DNA of 64,000 bases from assembly GCF_019925205.1 (NCBI RefSeq), contig NC_083567.1, positions 17,546,001 through 17,610,000 on the forward strand, in the 5' to 3' direction. This document shows, one piece after another, positions 14,001 through 27,444 of this stretch. Numbering within the stretch: the stretch's first letter is position 1; every line of letters starts with the position of its first letter. The notes under the pieces were generated by a model, which was not told the origin of the DNA, ran no database searches, and saw only the letters and a program-made list of their open reading frames with translations. This DNA comes from Metopolophium dirhodum (taxonomy: Eukaryota > Arthropoda > Insecta > Hemiptera > Aphididae). The position numbers were made by a program, and so were the translations under genes.

Positions 14001-16645
14001 TTTGCTGTGGGCCATCCCCCCCCCCCAGGCTACAGGCCTGCTCGCGTTACACTCGTTACAGACTCATCCGGCACAAGTCTTAACATAATATTTACTAATA
14101 TAATAATAGGTTTTATTCCTTTTCCTGCTCTTCATATTATTTTTCGTTATATACTGTGTACCTCGCGTCGCTCTTATCGCTGGTCACCCCTGATATATTA
14201 TATACTATCCACCTATAGATTCCACTTCAGAGTTTTCAATTTATTAATATAGTAGAAACCAGCTATACGTTTTGGACTGCAATTTATACTTTACTGAAAT
14301 TCATATTAGAATAATTAATTAACAACCTTTTAACATTTGTCATAATGTTGAATTTATTAAAGGTATAAGGTAATATAATATAATCAGAGCCGAGTTGAAT
14401 GGGGACAAAAAGGGTGGAAATTCTTTGAATGCGTATATACCTATAATATAATTATTGAATTTGCTATTTTGCAATTTAAAGTGTACTTTACCTAGTAATT
14501 ATTTTAGTACACTCTCACCGAGACAACGCTGAGTAGTCAAGCTCGATTGAGTATTGACTGAAAAACAGACAGTCCACTAGAAATTGTATTTTTTTGTGAT
14601 GGGTATAGAAGGGTAGTAAACGGAGCATTTTAAAATCCACCCCCAAGCTGCTTATTCATGAACACAGCACGGTCAACAATTATAGCTTGTATAAATAGCA
14701 AATATTTAATAATAATATATATTATACTATATAGGTACCTATACCTCTATACCTAATAATAAATATTGTTTCTACTAATTTGTTACTGTTATTATTAATA
14801 ATGATCATGACAATAATATATATAACTATATAATAGGTATGACTGTTTTACCGTTTTAGTATCAAATATTTTTATATGATATACTTATATTTAATACGTC
14901 AAAATAAGAAGGAAAATATACATTATGTAGGTAGACGAAACCGATAAATAATAGAACATAATCTTTTTAATAGTTTTCAAGAAAAACCTTTTGAGTTACA
15001 CAACCAGTTGTTTCACGTGAATGTCTTCATCGCGAGATTGAAGTCGAGATATAATTTTTTATCGAAATGTATTAGGATTAGCCAATAATATTATTTACTT
15101 TACCTACTTATTTTATTCTCATATTTCCTCATATTTAGCGGTATTAAACTACAGTATTAGTACCTACATATTAATATTACAAAACAAATGTACAACATAA
15201 GTGCTTGTATAGTAAATAATAAAAAACGATGTTCAGTTAAAGATTTTCCTCAAAATATGATAAATTGTCTGTCCGAAAATCCTTAAAATAATACACTACA
15301 CGTTCATCATTGAATTTCAAAAAAACTGACTACGAGAGAATTACACCTGAACCGAATTCAAAAACCGAGATACAGTTAAACCGAAATACACCGAGTGTCA
15401 TAACCAATGCACCACAGGTGGATTGCATAACCTGGTGCTATTTATCCCTGCAGAAACGACTGACAAGTAAACACTAAATCAAGGTTAGGTCAACTTTTCA
15501 CTTTTTGACTTGCAAAAAAACATCTGCAGACATACATCGGAGCACCGTATCCACTTCAGTGTAGTCTAGCCGGAGATCTGTTTTAGTGTTTTACAACGGT
15601 GTTGCTAGACACTCACTATAAACTTTCAACTTTAAAATATTTTACGCATAAAAAATCATGAGACATTGCCTTCAAAAAGTTTAATTTACACCAGATATAT
15701 GATTGATCACTAGACACTCAAACGCAGCTTTCAACTTTCCACTTTTCCACCTCATCTAATTCACAGCAGGTGGATTACCCTGCAATCGTGTCTGTGAATA
15801 TCAGTTGCGGAGGATTCAGTCGATTATTTAATACATCCCAGAAAGGTAACACTGTCTTAGTAGTGAACAACATTGTTCAAGTATACCAAACGTTATTGTC
15901 GTCACTCGTCCGCGAGTAGTTGGACTTGCCACAAGTATCATATGCCGAGAAGGCCAGGTGGGTGATCAGCTGTACTTCTAGCCAAGCCGTATACTACAAT
16001 CGCCGTGCTTGGACGTGATGTGGATTATTTATATTCCACGGAGAGCTACAATTTGGTGTTAATTTCTTACTAGCTTAAGTTAAAATATTTAAAAAAAACT
16101 AACTAGTGGTGTATTTAATAGTGAAGTACTTAAGAAATATAGTAACTTAGTTAGAATTTAGAATATAAGATTGACGATTAAAAAATCAATTAATAATGTA
16201 TATAATATATATATATAAATATATATATATATAGGTGTATAAAGAAACCAAAGTCAAATTATAATAATTATGATCCAATGATAAAATATTTTTAGTTTTT
16301 ATAATATTAAATTAATTTACATAAAATATTAATTATATTTAAAAAAGTATTTATTCAAAATTTTGAATTTTGAATTTTTGGGATTTGAAAAACTTTGTAC
16401 ATTGTTTTAGAATAGCTTATTAAAAATACTTTTGACTAGCTTAATGATTTTTTTAAAAAATAACTAATTAAGTTAAATACTCAATATGTACAAGAAAAAT
16501 ACAACTTGTTAAGTTACTCAAACAATCTACTTCACAAAGTAACCTGTAGCTTAACTTCTAACATTCTACCTACATAGTATCAAGCATTGGTGAAGACGTA
16601 TGACTTAACTGTTCGTAAGCTTTTGGTAAAAGGAAAACCATGTAA
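11091..16645. other. AT-rich non-coding stretch with transposon remnants
   Basis: No supported gene. Around 13892 a fragment begins CAGAGGTTACCAAACCACGA, which resembles a hAT end, and a run of eleven C lies at 14016-14026, but no matching second end was found. Other open frames are short and AT-driven. Confidence 0.5.
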
Positions 16646-17040
16646 GGCATTTCCACAACCCTCTAAAAAACAAAAATCACGTTTTCCATAATATTTGTAT
16701 GCAAATATTTAGTACCTACCTACGTAATTTCTACGACAACAATTTTTCGCAAAATCTCTTCCGACCTAAAAATGATTTTTTTAAACATTTGGCATTTTTT
16801 CAGCCCTTCCAAAACTAAAAATAACCTTTTGTACAGTTTTTCATGCAAATAGTTAGTACGTAATTTGTACAAATTTGTACGACCACTCACGAAATGTTAG
16901 TGACATTCCGAAATCCCTTCTATCCGAAATACTTTTTTTTTTAAACATTTGGCATTTCCCCAGCCTTTTTAAAAACTAAAAATAACATTTTGCACAATTT
17001 TTTTATTCAAATATTTAGTACTTACATTATTTTTTGCAAA
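16646..17040. repeat. diverged tandem repeat, about 2.6 copies of 145-160 bp
   Basis: Copies start at about 16646, 16791 and 16951, each opening with GGCATTT and sharing the order AAAACTAAAAATAAC, then ATGCAAATA, then TTAGTACNTA. The copies have diverged by substitutions and small indels. There is no coding potential. Confidence 0.6.
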
Positions 17041-17375
17041 TATACTAGTTTGGTATTTAGTTATGGATAGGGCTTTGGAAATCAGGATTTTCTTGGTACG
17101 GCGAAGTCCATATTTATCATCTTTAGATTTTTAAATCAAAACCTATATCTTTTAATTTTAGAACTGGAAGAAGACTATATTTTTTAGAAATGTTGATATT
17201 CAAAATATATCGATATTTTTTTAATTAATAAACATTTAAGGTGGCTTGGTGTGGCTTAGTCCGTACATTCAACTGCGGAAATGCTCTGAGTGGACGTATC
17301 GGCCGGTGTTGCTAGCTGCCCGATGGGTGGCCTCCCAGGATTTTTAGCTACAAATCCTTGCCACACATACAAATG

Positions 17376-19333
17376 TGTTTAAATGAACCGTTATAAGGAA
17401 TCAATAAGGAAATGTTAGATTATTAGGACTTAATTTTTGATGATTCATCGTAATAGAATATTAATTGTAGATGAAATTTTCAATATTTTTTTTTTTTAAA
17501 TTTATATAAAAATTAATTTTATAAAATTAAATAAAATTGCGTGATCTCTATTTCTATTGTATATTTTATAATTATAACCACTTGGCTCCCTAAAAAATGT
17601 CTAGTTAAGGTTATACTTGACTAGTGGTAAATTGGCCCAAAATAATTCCTATTCTTATATACGCCACTGCAGTCTCCCCCAACCACTATAATTCTATCAA
17701 ATCTCCACCTATGACGTTTGGTAACATTTTCTCGAAAAAATAAATATTTGTCATGATAGCATGTTGACTACATTTTAACAGGTTTATTACATTTCGCAGA
17801 AAGACTTAAGCATTTATAAAAAATAAAAAATAAATAAATATGCAATAGCCAAAAATTGTACTGGATGGCGTGAATGAAGGAGCATAATATCCTGCAGCAA
17901 CACTACTAGAAAGACTTATCTAAAATATAATCTATAAATATTAGTAATTATACTTATTACAAACGTCTGTAACTCAATTACAGACACACCTAGATATGTA
18001 TAAATAAGTTGTTTTTGTTTTGTCCATAACGATTTACTGATTTAAATCGTACTATAAGTAATACACTATTTTTCCAGCCAGTAAGCATATTATGTAGATT
18101 TGCTACATTGTTACAATACGATAATTATATAATATCCAATCCACTTGAACAAAATATTTATCGAATACATTTAATACATATAGTACATAAAGTACATATA
18201 CCTTCTTTATAGTACTTTCGATGTGTTGTCGACCATAATAATATATTATCTGAAACTACGTACGTATAGGATGGCATAAAAATGCATTAGACTTTGATAA
18301 TATAATAATATTAGACCCATTTTTGGGGGATCTTGGAAGTTTTGGTCCTGACATTTTGACGATAAAAACACATATATTTATCATTCGTATTATGATGTAG
18401 ATCTATAAAATGATATAGATATCTGATATATATATATATATATATATAAACCTAAAAACAGTAGCTTTCGCATTATAATCGCATATTTGATGCTTTGTAT
18501 AAACATTTTAAAAATAAAATTTGAATTGAACAATATCTAATAAATATCGTATTTAATAATTTTATCAATAATTGAACAATACAGTGATAAGTGTAACAAG
18601 GTGTGACATAGTAAGTAAAAAATTATCGTCAGATCACCGAAATGGCGATGTGCCAAAACTTTTCGGGTAATATCATCGTGGAGAGTAGGGACAAGCTAAA
18701 CTATAGAAGTTTTTACAGTATAATTTAGTTAGAACTTAGAATTCACTCGTGAGACGATTTGTAAGCTTATTAACAATAAATTATAATAATAATGAAAAAA
18801 AAAATCTTTGGGCTTCCGTACTACCCATCAATACTGTTGTTCCAGATTAGACAATAGTAACTAGGAAGTTTTTTAAAAAACTATTATTATGAACAATGAG
18901 TTTGCTTTCTATACTTATATATTCACAGGCCCGATTTCCCAAAGGCATTAAAAGTTATTTGCGCATTCACTCTGAACTTTGAATTTTATTATAAATACGT
19001 ATATTTTAAAATGCATAGAGTGATATATATATACATTATTATCTATATATTTATAGCCTATATTACAATAATAGTTTAATCTATATGAATACAATAATAC
19101 AATATAATAGTGTGGACTATTTTTTAGAAAATTCTGTCTACAATTAATGTAGAATTGGCTACCTATATATATGGAACTGTTATAACTTATAAGCAACACG
19201 AAAATTGACGTGTCATAATATAATCATAAAATATATAGGTGTAGGAACTACTAGTGTTCCAAACATACTAAACATACCGCAAGAAGTTCAATAATGTACG
19301 GTATACCTATACAAAGCATTTTTCTCAGCCACC
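17376..19333. other. AT-rich non-coding stretch, no gene seen
   Basis: Only short AT-driven open frames are present. A TA dinucleotide run sits near 18423-18448. Just upstream (17236-17375) lies a small GC-richer island of unknown nature. Confidence 0.55.
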
Positions 19334-19701
19334 AATGAAAATTTCTGGATTTTTCTTTTTTTGCATATATTATTCTGCAGTTTAGCCAGTCTAAGTATAA
19401 TCCGCATATTTAAGGGTATTTTTCAAACTATTACCACTTTTGGTTTTCAAATAGCAACAACTATCTTTTCAAATTTCAGTAATAATAATATAAGTTACAT
19501 TTTTAATTTGTATATACTCAAATACCTACTTTTTAAAATATGCTATTAGATCAAATAGTATAGTCCAACCGATGGCAAAGGTGTAACCAAACAAACAATA
19601 TAAGCATTATATGCACAATATCTATAAATTGTAAATAGACAAATCTAGATAGTTTTCACCGGTAGTTATAGAGTGGTGTCAACCTGTAAAGGACTAAGGA
19701 G
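19334..19701. repeat. direct repeat copy 1 (368 bp)
   Basis: By reading, this 368-bp block is identical to 19729-20096. Its right end (19678-19701) forms a 24-bp inverted repeat with 19705-19728. It lacks the matching inverted end on its left side, so it looks like a truncated copy of an inverted-repeat element. A 62-residue frame at 19361 recurs in copy 2 but resembles no known protein. Confidence 0.85.
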
Positions 19702-19728
19702 TACCTCCTTAGTCCTTTACAGGTTGAC
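19678..19728. repeat. 51-bp near-perfect palindrome at the junction of two repeats
   Basis: Arms 19678-19701 and 19705-19728 are exact reverse complements of 24 bp separated by three bases (TAC). It joins the two 368-bp direct copies. It can be read as the right end of one element abutting the left end of the next. Confidence 0.85.
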
Positions 19729-20096
19729 AATGAAAATTTCTGGATTTTTCTTTTTTTGCATATATTATTCTGCAGTTTAGCCAGTCTAAGTATAATCCGC
19801 ATATTTAAGGGTATTTTTCAAACTATTACCACTTTTGGTTTTCAAATAGCAACAACTATCTTTTCAAATTTCAGTAATAATAATATAAGTTACATTTTTA
19901 ATTTGTATATACTCAAATACCTACTTTTTAAAATATGCTATTAGATCAAATAGTATAGTCCAACCGATGGCAAAGGTGTAACCAAACAAACAATATAAGC
20001 ATTATATGCACAATATCTATAAATTGTAAATAGACAAATCTAGATAGTTTTCACCGGTAGTTATAGAGTGGTGTCAACCTGTAAAGGACTAAGGAG
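19705..20096. mobile_element. short element with 24-bp terminal inverted repeats (complete copy)
   Basis: The inverted repeat at 19705-19728 is matched by its complement at 20073-20096. The core between them repeats that of copy 1 exactly. There is no transposase frame, so this is a MITE-like element. The base triplet TAC precedes the left end and GTAC follows the right end, which hints at a short target duplication but does not prove it. Confidence 0.6.
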
Positions 20097-23000
20097 GTAC
20101 CTACCTAACTACTTTATTCTACCTTAGGAGTTAGGACAAATCAATTATGTAGCGGTGCAGGAAATGTTAAATACGACGACGAGAACCCATAGCACGTCGA
20201 GACAACGAGTATATATAAGACATGACTTTTTTTTAAGGACTAGGTATTAATAATTCCGGAAAAAGATTGATAGCTTCAGTCGGCTTGGAGTACGACGTAA
20301 AATCTCGACGGTATAGTTTGCGGTATAGTTAACGTAAAAAATCGGAGAACGATTTACTAATATACCTGTGGCAGTGTTTACAATAATTGTATGTACATTA
20401 TACAGGCGCGTATTGCGTATATATTAAAATATGATTCATTCGCTGTTGTGCGTTTACTTACTTGTAGTTTTCGGCGAGGTCATAACAATAACATTGCCCA
20501 TTGCCCATTGGTATAACAATAATAATATCATGTTGATATAATACAGTGTCTTCAGGCAATACTAATTATTATATTTTATTATGCCCTCCTACAATATCGT
20601 ACAGAGCAGTTCACTAAATAATATAATCATATCATATAGTACGACTGCGCAAATAGAATGAACGAATCGAATTCGATGGTCCTATACTTAAATACGTATA
20701 AACGTGTGTCATACTGTCATACTAACACCATAATATCTGACGTATGTGTGACCATATTTTTTTTCCATCTAAATATCTATAATGTCTTACCCCATACGAC
20801 ACCATTATATACATACTTTATATACGCCACGGAAATTTTTTTTCCGACGGTCATTCGGACATAACGGTGGTCAAAAGGATTCCTTTCCGTGTATCGACAT
20901 CGATTGTGTTTTCGTGCTATTATAATATTATATACAATATACAATACTATAGGTACGTCGTTATTTGAATCGCTTACGGGAAGCAGCAACAGCAGTCGGT
21001 TATTTATTGTCGTGTTTTTTTTCTTTTCGTTAAAGGTACTGCGTAGGAGTGTAGGACTACCTATATACGACCTCCCGGTGAAGTGCAGACGTCGCTGACT
21101 TGGGTTTATTCAAGGAAGTAACCCTGGCATTGAGGTGGACCTTGAAAAAGGATTATATTTTATTATACAGATACGTATATGGTATATGACTGTTCGAAAT
21201 CAAAGGGTTAGGGACGGCCGGTAAACCGTTACGCGCGAATAGGGAGGTCCGAATTCCTATACCTGACCCGATGTTATTCAAAAACAGGCCACCCGCCTGA
21301 CGTGTGCGCTTCATTTCCTCTATAGGTTCTCATATAGTGTCCTATATAGTATATACTCAATACACATGTATAATATTTATTACTATCTACGCACTACTGT
21401 ACATCGAACATGTCAACGTTTCTTTTTATCCCTTTTTTTTTCATTCCAACAAGGTAGGGAGGGTTATGTGTTAATGTATAATATAAAACGCAAATAAATC
21501 GTAAATTCATTGCAGGTGCGCTTTTTAATCCATCCTATATATTAGTTCAGAGCTCTGAATGATATTACACAAGTCTCGACGACATTATTTTATTATCATA
21601 AATGTAAGTTCGTGACCTAAAAAATGCCTGATTAAGCATGCGCACTTGTGCACTAAAAACTAGCAAAATATGTATTAAAATATGCATAAAATATGTACAC
21701 TAAAAAATCTAAAACTATACTATGTATATGCACCGAAAATATGCGGATTAAAAAAAGAAAAAATCATAAGCAATTTTTGAAATAACTATTATATAATTCA
21801 TAATAATTTATTATATTACCTATTTTAATTTCTCGAATGATATTGAATTGGTAGAATATAATAATATATAAGGTAAACATTTAAACTTATCATAACTAGG
21901 TATGTAAAATCAAAACGTTACGTAATTAATAATGTAAAGAAATTAAACGTATCAACGTATGGGTGTTACTGCAGCTATATTTTATCGTTATCATCATATA
22001 ATTTTCACAATTTTAAATATTTATGAAGATATTGTATGGTTGTGTTTAAATAGTGTGTAAAGTGCAAACGTAACGCGATCGCTGGCATAACGAATTTCGA
22101 ACATTTTACATATTATTATTTTGAAAACATTAATTGCAATTTAAAATAATTATAAATACAGACAAACGATGTGTATAAGCGACGCTCTATGTAACATTTG
22201 TAACGTAGCCATAATATAACCATACAGGTAATGTAACGCAATATTTGATATACCTACACGTGTGATGATTTATTCCAACGTTTAGTAATTTATTCTCGAA
22301 ATAGTGGTTAGGTCCGTTGCTATTCTGTTTAATAATTTATGTACTAAAAGTTAAAAGATATGCTTATTCAAAGACAATTATGCGACTATATAACACAAAG
22401 TTATAATATAGTCATCACACCATGGACACGGTTAGGTTAGGTTAAGGTTAACCAAAGTTCCGTATTACAGACATACCACACGTCATACCTGCAGCTACCT
22501 ACGACAGACATCAGTGGTTTGATATATTTTTAGTTAGTTAGTACCACACGTCATGTAATGTGTAATTATTATTTATTAACGTGTATTAATATGTACAAAA
22601 TACGTGGAAAAACTATAGGAACACGTCGTATTTACAATTATGATTATTTAAGCATATAATATTGTGTAATTACCGAGAGTCGGCGGGGGATGTTTGTTAA
22701 TGTAATATACGTCATGAGTCATGTTGTGTGTTCAATAATTGTGATTTTGAAAAATCTATGTTCAGGATAATATATTTATCAAGTAAAACAAATAATTTTA
22801 AGTTTGTACTATGTACATCAAGCTTGTATAGTATATAGGTACATTATACGCGTGCTACATTTAAAATTGTTGTATGGTGAATATTTAGAAATACTTTATA
22901 ACGCTAACGCTACTATACGCTATTCAGTATTTATTTTCAAGTGAAAATCATAAACATTTCGTACGGTATATAATTGGCGTGTTGCAATAATTATGTATTG

Positions 23001-23509
23001 AAAATTTCCTTACTGAACCTACCACTCAATAGTTTAATCGTGTAATTCGCTTTAATCGTGGACGTTTGTAGTTTGTCTTTTTATTCTAGACTTCTTATTT
23101 AGCCCTTCCGCAGGTGCCAGACAGTGAGGTCTGAAACCTACTCAAGTCTGAACCTTATTCATCGATATCGGCGTAGATATTATTTATATTGATAAAATAA
23201 TTACTGTTAATAAATTAATATTAATTATTATACTAAATTCTAATCCAAACTATTATTAGATATTATGGTACCTATATAGGTATTGTATAATAACACAAAA
23301 TACGCAATACTTTTCTAGTAAGTACCTAACCACTACTGAATTTTAACTGTGAGACGATTGTCTCACGCAATAACCCTTTTGTGCCGCCAATGACATATAC
23401 GACTTACCGTATTCAGCATGTGATACGGTGACGATGACCAATCATGTATCATATGCAAAGGTTTTATAAAATACAAGCATAATAATATAATATAATAATA
23501 ATGTTATGT
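20097..23509. other. AT-rich non-coding stretch, no gene seen
   Basis: There are short open frames only. A moderately GC-richer patch (about 20830-21300) has no recognisable product. GGTTAGGTTAGGTTAAGG near 22434 is too short to be telomeric. Confidence 0.5.
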
Positions 23510-23517
23510 ATTATCAG

Positions 23518-23960
23518 TAGGGCTGGGATTTTAATAACCTGAAAAATCCCAAAAAATTTCCTAAAAAAAATGCTTTTATAACCTAAAAACTCTAAATAAT
23601 GCCCTAAAAAAAACCGAAAAATTCCCTAAAAAAATGCTTTTATGATCTAAGTTTTTAAAAAAAACTAATTTATCAAAAAAAATTAATTAGAAACGGTATA
23701 ATACGAATTACGAGTACCTACTTATAATCTGTTATATTTATTTAAAAACCATGTTGGTGTAAAAATCTTAAAATAAAATTTCAAATTCATACTTGGTTTC
23801 CAAAACTCAAAAAATGCTCCAAAAACTCTAAAATGCCCTAAAATGCAAAATAAACTTTCTTATTCTCATTCAAATGTACATAAAACAAATTTGTGACAAG
23901 ACGAGCATTGCACAGTAAGCTTAGGAAAACAATGCAAAATGCATCGAAATCCCAGCCCTA
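23518..23960. mobile_element. non-autonomous hAT-type DNA transposon, 443 bp
   Basis: Perfect 14-bp terminal inverted repeats (TAGGGCTGGGATTT and its complement) are flanked by an exact 8-bp duplication, ATTATCAG, at 23510-23517 and 23961-23968. The interior is A-rich, with repeated phrases of the type CCCTAAAAAA and AATGCTTTTAT, and it encodes nothing. Ends and duplication length fit the hAT superfamily. Confidence 0.88.
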
Positions 23961-23968
23961 ATTATCAG

Positions 23969-25690
23969 GTATCGACTGTTTTGAATATATTATAGGTTCA
24001 TTTTTTAGACTCGCACGCCCTAATGTTTTCCATATAATGATACATTTATTTGAATTTTGGAATTTTTAAGTTTACCTCGAGACCATATTTTCAGATTCCT
24101 AGTATTTTTTGAAAAATCAGATTTTAAAATTATGCCTAATTTATCCATAAAAATAGAATAATCTTGCTTAAAAAATCACCCTGTATGTAATCTTATAATT
24201 TCGAGATATTTTGGTAACGTTGATATTTGTATAAATAAAAACAAATAATTCGCGTGTGTAAGGTAGGTCACTGCTACGTATACTTATACCTATCTAATAC
24301 GAATTTCACAACAAGATATAATATTAGGTACGACTTACGAGTATGCGCGTATATTGTGTAGACACTTCCCTGTTTTTGTTATAGAACGATTGTTTGTAAA
24401 CTGGACCAGAAGACTCGTTATATTATTTATCCAGCCGTACCTATATTTATATACCATACCAATATTTACAATGGGATAGGTAAACTTTTTCTATATACAC
24501 GTTAACTATTACATAGTTATTGGATTACAAATTTACGAGGTTATATATTTGATACTGCAGCATAGAGTGATTCAAGTGGTTCGTTATAAATTATAACTTA
24601 ATATTATATTAGTCGGAGGAGATAATATGATGACGTACACTATCATTATGTAATACCCGTCGTCCGTCGATACTGGGGTATATTCTTCTTTAGTAATAAA
24701 ATACTATGTTATTATTTTGTCGAATGAATACCTATTTACAACTCGACAACGTACACCATAGATGTATACCTTAGTATATTATATAAGTAACGCTATAAAC
24801 TGTATAAACGATTGTTTTAAAAAAGAAAAAAAAAAGAAAAATGTATAAACACTGTGCAGATTATAAACAGAATTATACAGGGTGTCCGCCACCGTATATA
24901 TATTATGTATATCTCGTCTACCTCCCGACCGCAGCTGTAATATGTATAGACATTTCGTTCTACTCTGCTCACAAGCACGGCGGGGCGTAGATAGGTACTC
25001 TATACGCGTGAATATAATAATATACGCTATGACATTGAAATAAGTGTGGCGTTTAAGGTCAAGGTATAATATTTACCAATCATTAAAATATACACAAATT
25101 CCATAATCAATACACATAAATACGTGTATTGTTTACGATATCAACGTTATAATATTTTTACGGCCATGTTGCATCATTCATATAAAAAAAAAATAATCAA
25201 GTATTAATATAATACAATATTATACACTTATCGTATTCTAGAATTTTAGTCGGTTATAATATCGGCAGTCTGCAGGCTTTGACGGTTATTATAATATTAT
25301 ATTTATATTACGTATTATTTTATCAATATAATAATATCATAATATAATATAGTGTTGTTATAATAATATGGTCGTATATTCACTCGGTCTCGAATTATTA
25401 TTGCGGTTGTCCTTTATTAATTATTTTCCTGCAGTGCAGTATTGCAGGGCGTAAGTATTATTATAATGGTTATACAACGTTAAAACTCGTAATGAATTAA
25501 TATCGCGTATTATTTTATTTATTTCTATATTTATATAGGTACAACGATGCGATGCCGGGGACTTTTCCTCGTTTAAAACGTATTATTATTTTACATTGTC
25601 ATAAATAAGTAATAACGCATACCTATAGTTTATAATATCATGATAGATTTCTTAATTCTCATCTTCATAATATAATATTATTATGGTATT
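23969..25690. other. AT-rich non-coding stretch, no gene seen
   Basis: Two isolated transposon-end phrases occur (CACCCTGTA near 24180 and TACAGGGTG near 24878). They face away from each other and so do not bound one element. No coding signal is visible. Confidence 0.5.
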
Positions 25691-26220
25691 TTATGATTAT
25701 AAATATGCTGGTCGGCGGTGTACGCCGCGTCGTCGCCGTCTATGTATAATAATTGTACAAAATATTATATCGTTAGTGTGCGTGTCGCGGGAGACCTTGG
25801 GCCGACGAATTTTTCTATTCCCATTTTAATTTCTTATATTTTTTCGAAAGCGTCTCGTCGCACGCTCCGCTCGTACCCCCCCGGCCCCGGTCGATCGGAT
25901 ATCGTCGGCCCGCGCGCGTTAAACGGAGCGTATAAACGGAGCAGCGATACGACTACGGCGGCGGCACGATCGTCGGCAACGATTTATATTATTATATTAT
26001 TATTATAAGAGAGTGGACGGCGGGGTCTTGGTCGGATCTAATGGCGCGCGCGTTTCTGGGTCAAGGGAATGATCGTCGGCGCGTCTGCAGGATCTACGGC
26101 CGAGGTGCGCGCGTCAGGAGAGTGTGTTGCGCGGGCGTACCTACGCCTATATATTATAATGTTTACAATATAAACGCGGTGCAGGAGAAATAAAAGAAAC
26201 GATCGAAACAGAAAGAACGA

Positions 26221-26226
<6 letters not shown>

Positions 26227-26255
<29 letters not shown>
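26227..26255. repeat. (GA)n microsatellite
   Basis: About fourteen uninterrupted AG units, followed by more GA-rich sequence. Runs of this type can be targets of GAGA-binding factors in insects, but no function is shown here. Confidence 0.9.
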
Positions 26256-26258
<3 letters not shown>

Positions 26259-26477
26259 TGAGAGAGAGCGAGGGAGTAAGAGAAAAGGAAGGAAAACAAA
26301 ATGATATAAATCCGAAACTACTGTCCGTTTTTGAGCGCGTATATATAATATGATACATATATAGACGGTACGGTTCGCGACCGACCGCCGTGGTACGTTA
26401 TTATAACAAAGACGCTTTTGTGTGTCCGGGACATTCACACGGATTTGGGACACATTTCTCGTCGTCGTGGGAGTGGC

Positions 26478-26503
26478 GATGATGATGATGATGATGATGA
26501 TGA
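26478..26503. repeat. (GAT)n microsatellite
   Basis: Eight to nine GAT units. They encode Asp or His runs in overlapping open frames, which are composition artefacts. Confidence 0.9.
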
Positions 26504-27298
26504 CGAGATGATGCAGCCGCCACCGCGCTACCAACACTGCTCGACGTGGCATCGAAAAAAAGAAAATAAATCCTTTTTGGACGTGCCGTATGCCCCGTCG
26601 GTTTACTTAACACTCGTATAATTATACGATGTACCTCAAATTATATTGTTTTTTGAATTCGTGTATGCGCACGTGTTGGATAGACGTATCTGCTAAAACT
26701 CGACCGGTGAAAACGCGCGAGAAAAAGGTATTTATTTATTACATCGACACGGTGATCGACGAGACGCGGTCGGTACACACAACAAGCCGCCTGTACCTGC
26801 GTGAAAATATTGTCGTGGTCAGTCTTCGTTTTTCCGCGGCGTCGAGACCACCGTCGTCCATGACCATATTATTATCTCCCTATTATGGAATCGCATACAC
26901 TTTTATAACGTCGTTTCCGCGGTAGTTGGTAATCGCCCTGCACACCCCCACGCTCCAGAGTACGACGCGGCGCTTTATAACTCGATCGACAATTGTATTT
27001 CGACCATACGCTTTGTGGCGTATTTAAGATTGAAAACAGCATATTATAATTATAATAATGCGATTTCATTAGCGTTCGTCTAGCCTGTAATCGATAAAAA
27101 TTCGGAGAAAGTGTTTGGTATACTTACGTCGGGGAACTCGCGATGCATAAACGCGCCAAACGATAAACGCGCGTGATGCTGTCCGTTGACAACCGCAGCA
27201 GTTGTACTTATACCTATTTACAATATTTGGTTTTAATATCTCTGACCACGACTCACAGTGTGTATGGTCTGTGGATATGGGATATCTACTGTACATAA

Positions 27299-27444
27299 CA
27301 GGGGTGCCCACTGGCCAGTGACAAGAGGGTCGCGAGCCACACATTATAATGACAATAAATAATATGAAGAGCACGTAAAGGAATAATACTTATTATTTTA
27401 TTAGTAAAAATGTTAAAACGCAAGCCGCTGGTTTGCCACCCTCG
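27299..27444. mobile_element. probable decayed hAT-type fragment
   Basis: The left end, CAGGGGTGCCCACTGGCC, has the form seen at hAT ends. The right end, TTTGCCACCCTCG, is an imperfect complement. No clear 8-bp duplication is left, so the boundaries are approximate. Confidence 0.35.

Larger units (their letters stand above)
25700..27120. promoter_or_regulatory. CpG-rich block, possible promoter or 5' untranslated region
   Basis: This is the largest GC-rich island in the left 48 kb, dense in CG dinucleotides (for example CGGCCCGCGCGCGTTAAACG near 25905). Long open frames appear on both strands because stop codons are rare here; they are low-complexity and resemble no known protein. The block also carries a (GA)n run and a (GAT)n run. 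Such islands often mark promoters of regulated genes, but no coding exon is visible on either side. Confidence 0.28.

Noticed and set aside
22434..22452. GGTTAGGTTAGGTTAAGG, resembling the insect telomere repeat
   Set aside because: Only two to three units in the middle of ordinary AT-rich DNA; too short for a telomeric or interstitial array.
24179..24890. CACCCTGTA and TACAGGGTG as the ends of one transposon
   Set aside because: The two ends point outward rather than inward, so they cannot bound a single element.
26038..26552. Open frames of 106 and 129 residues with Ser/Leu or His runs
   Set aside because: They are produced by the GA and GAT microsatellites in a GC-rich block.
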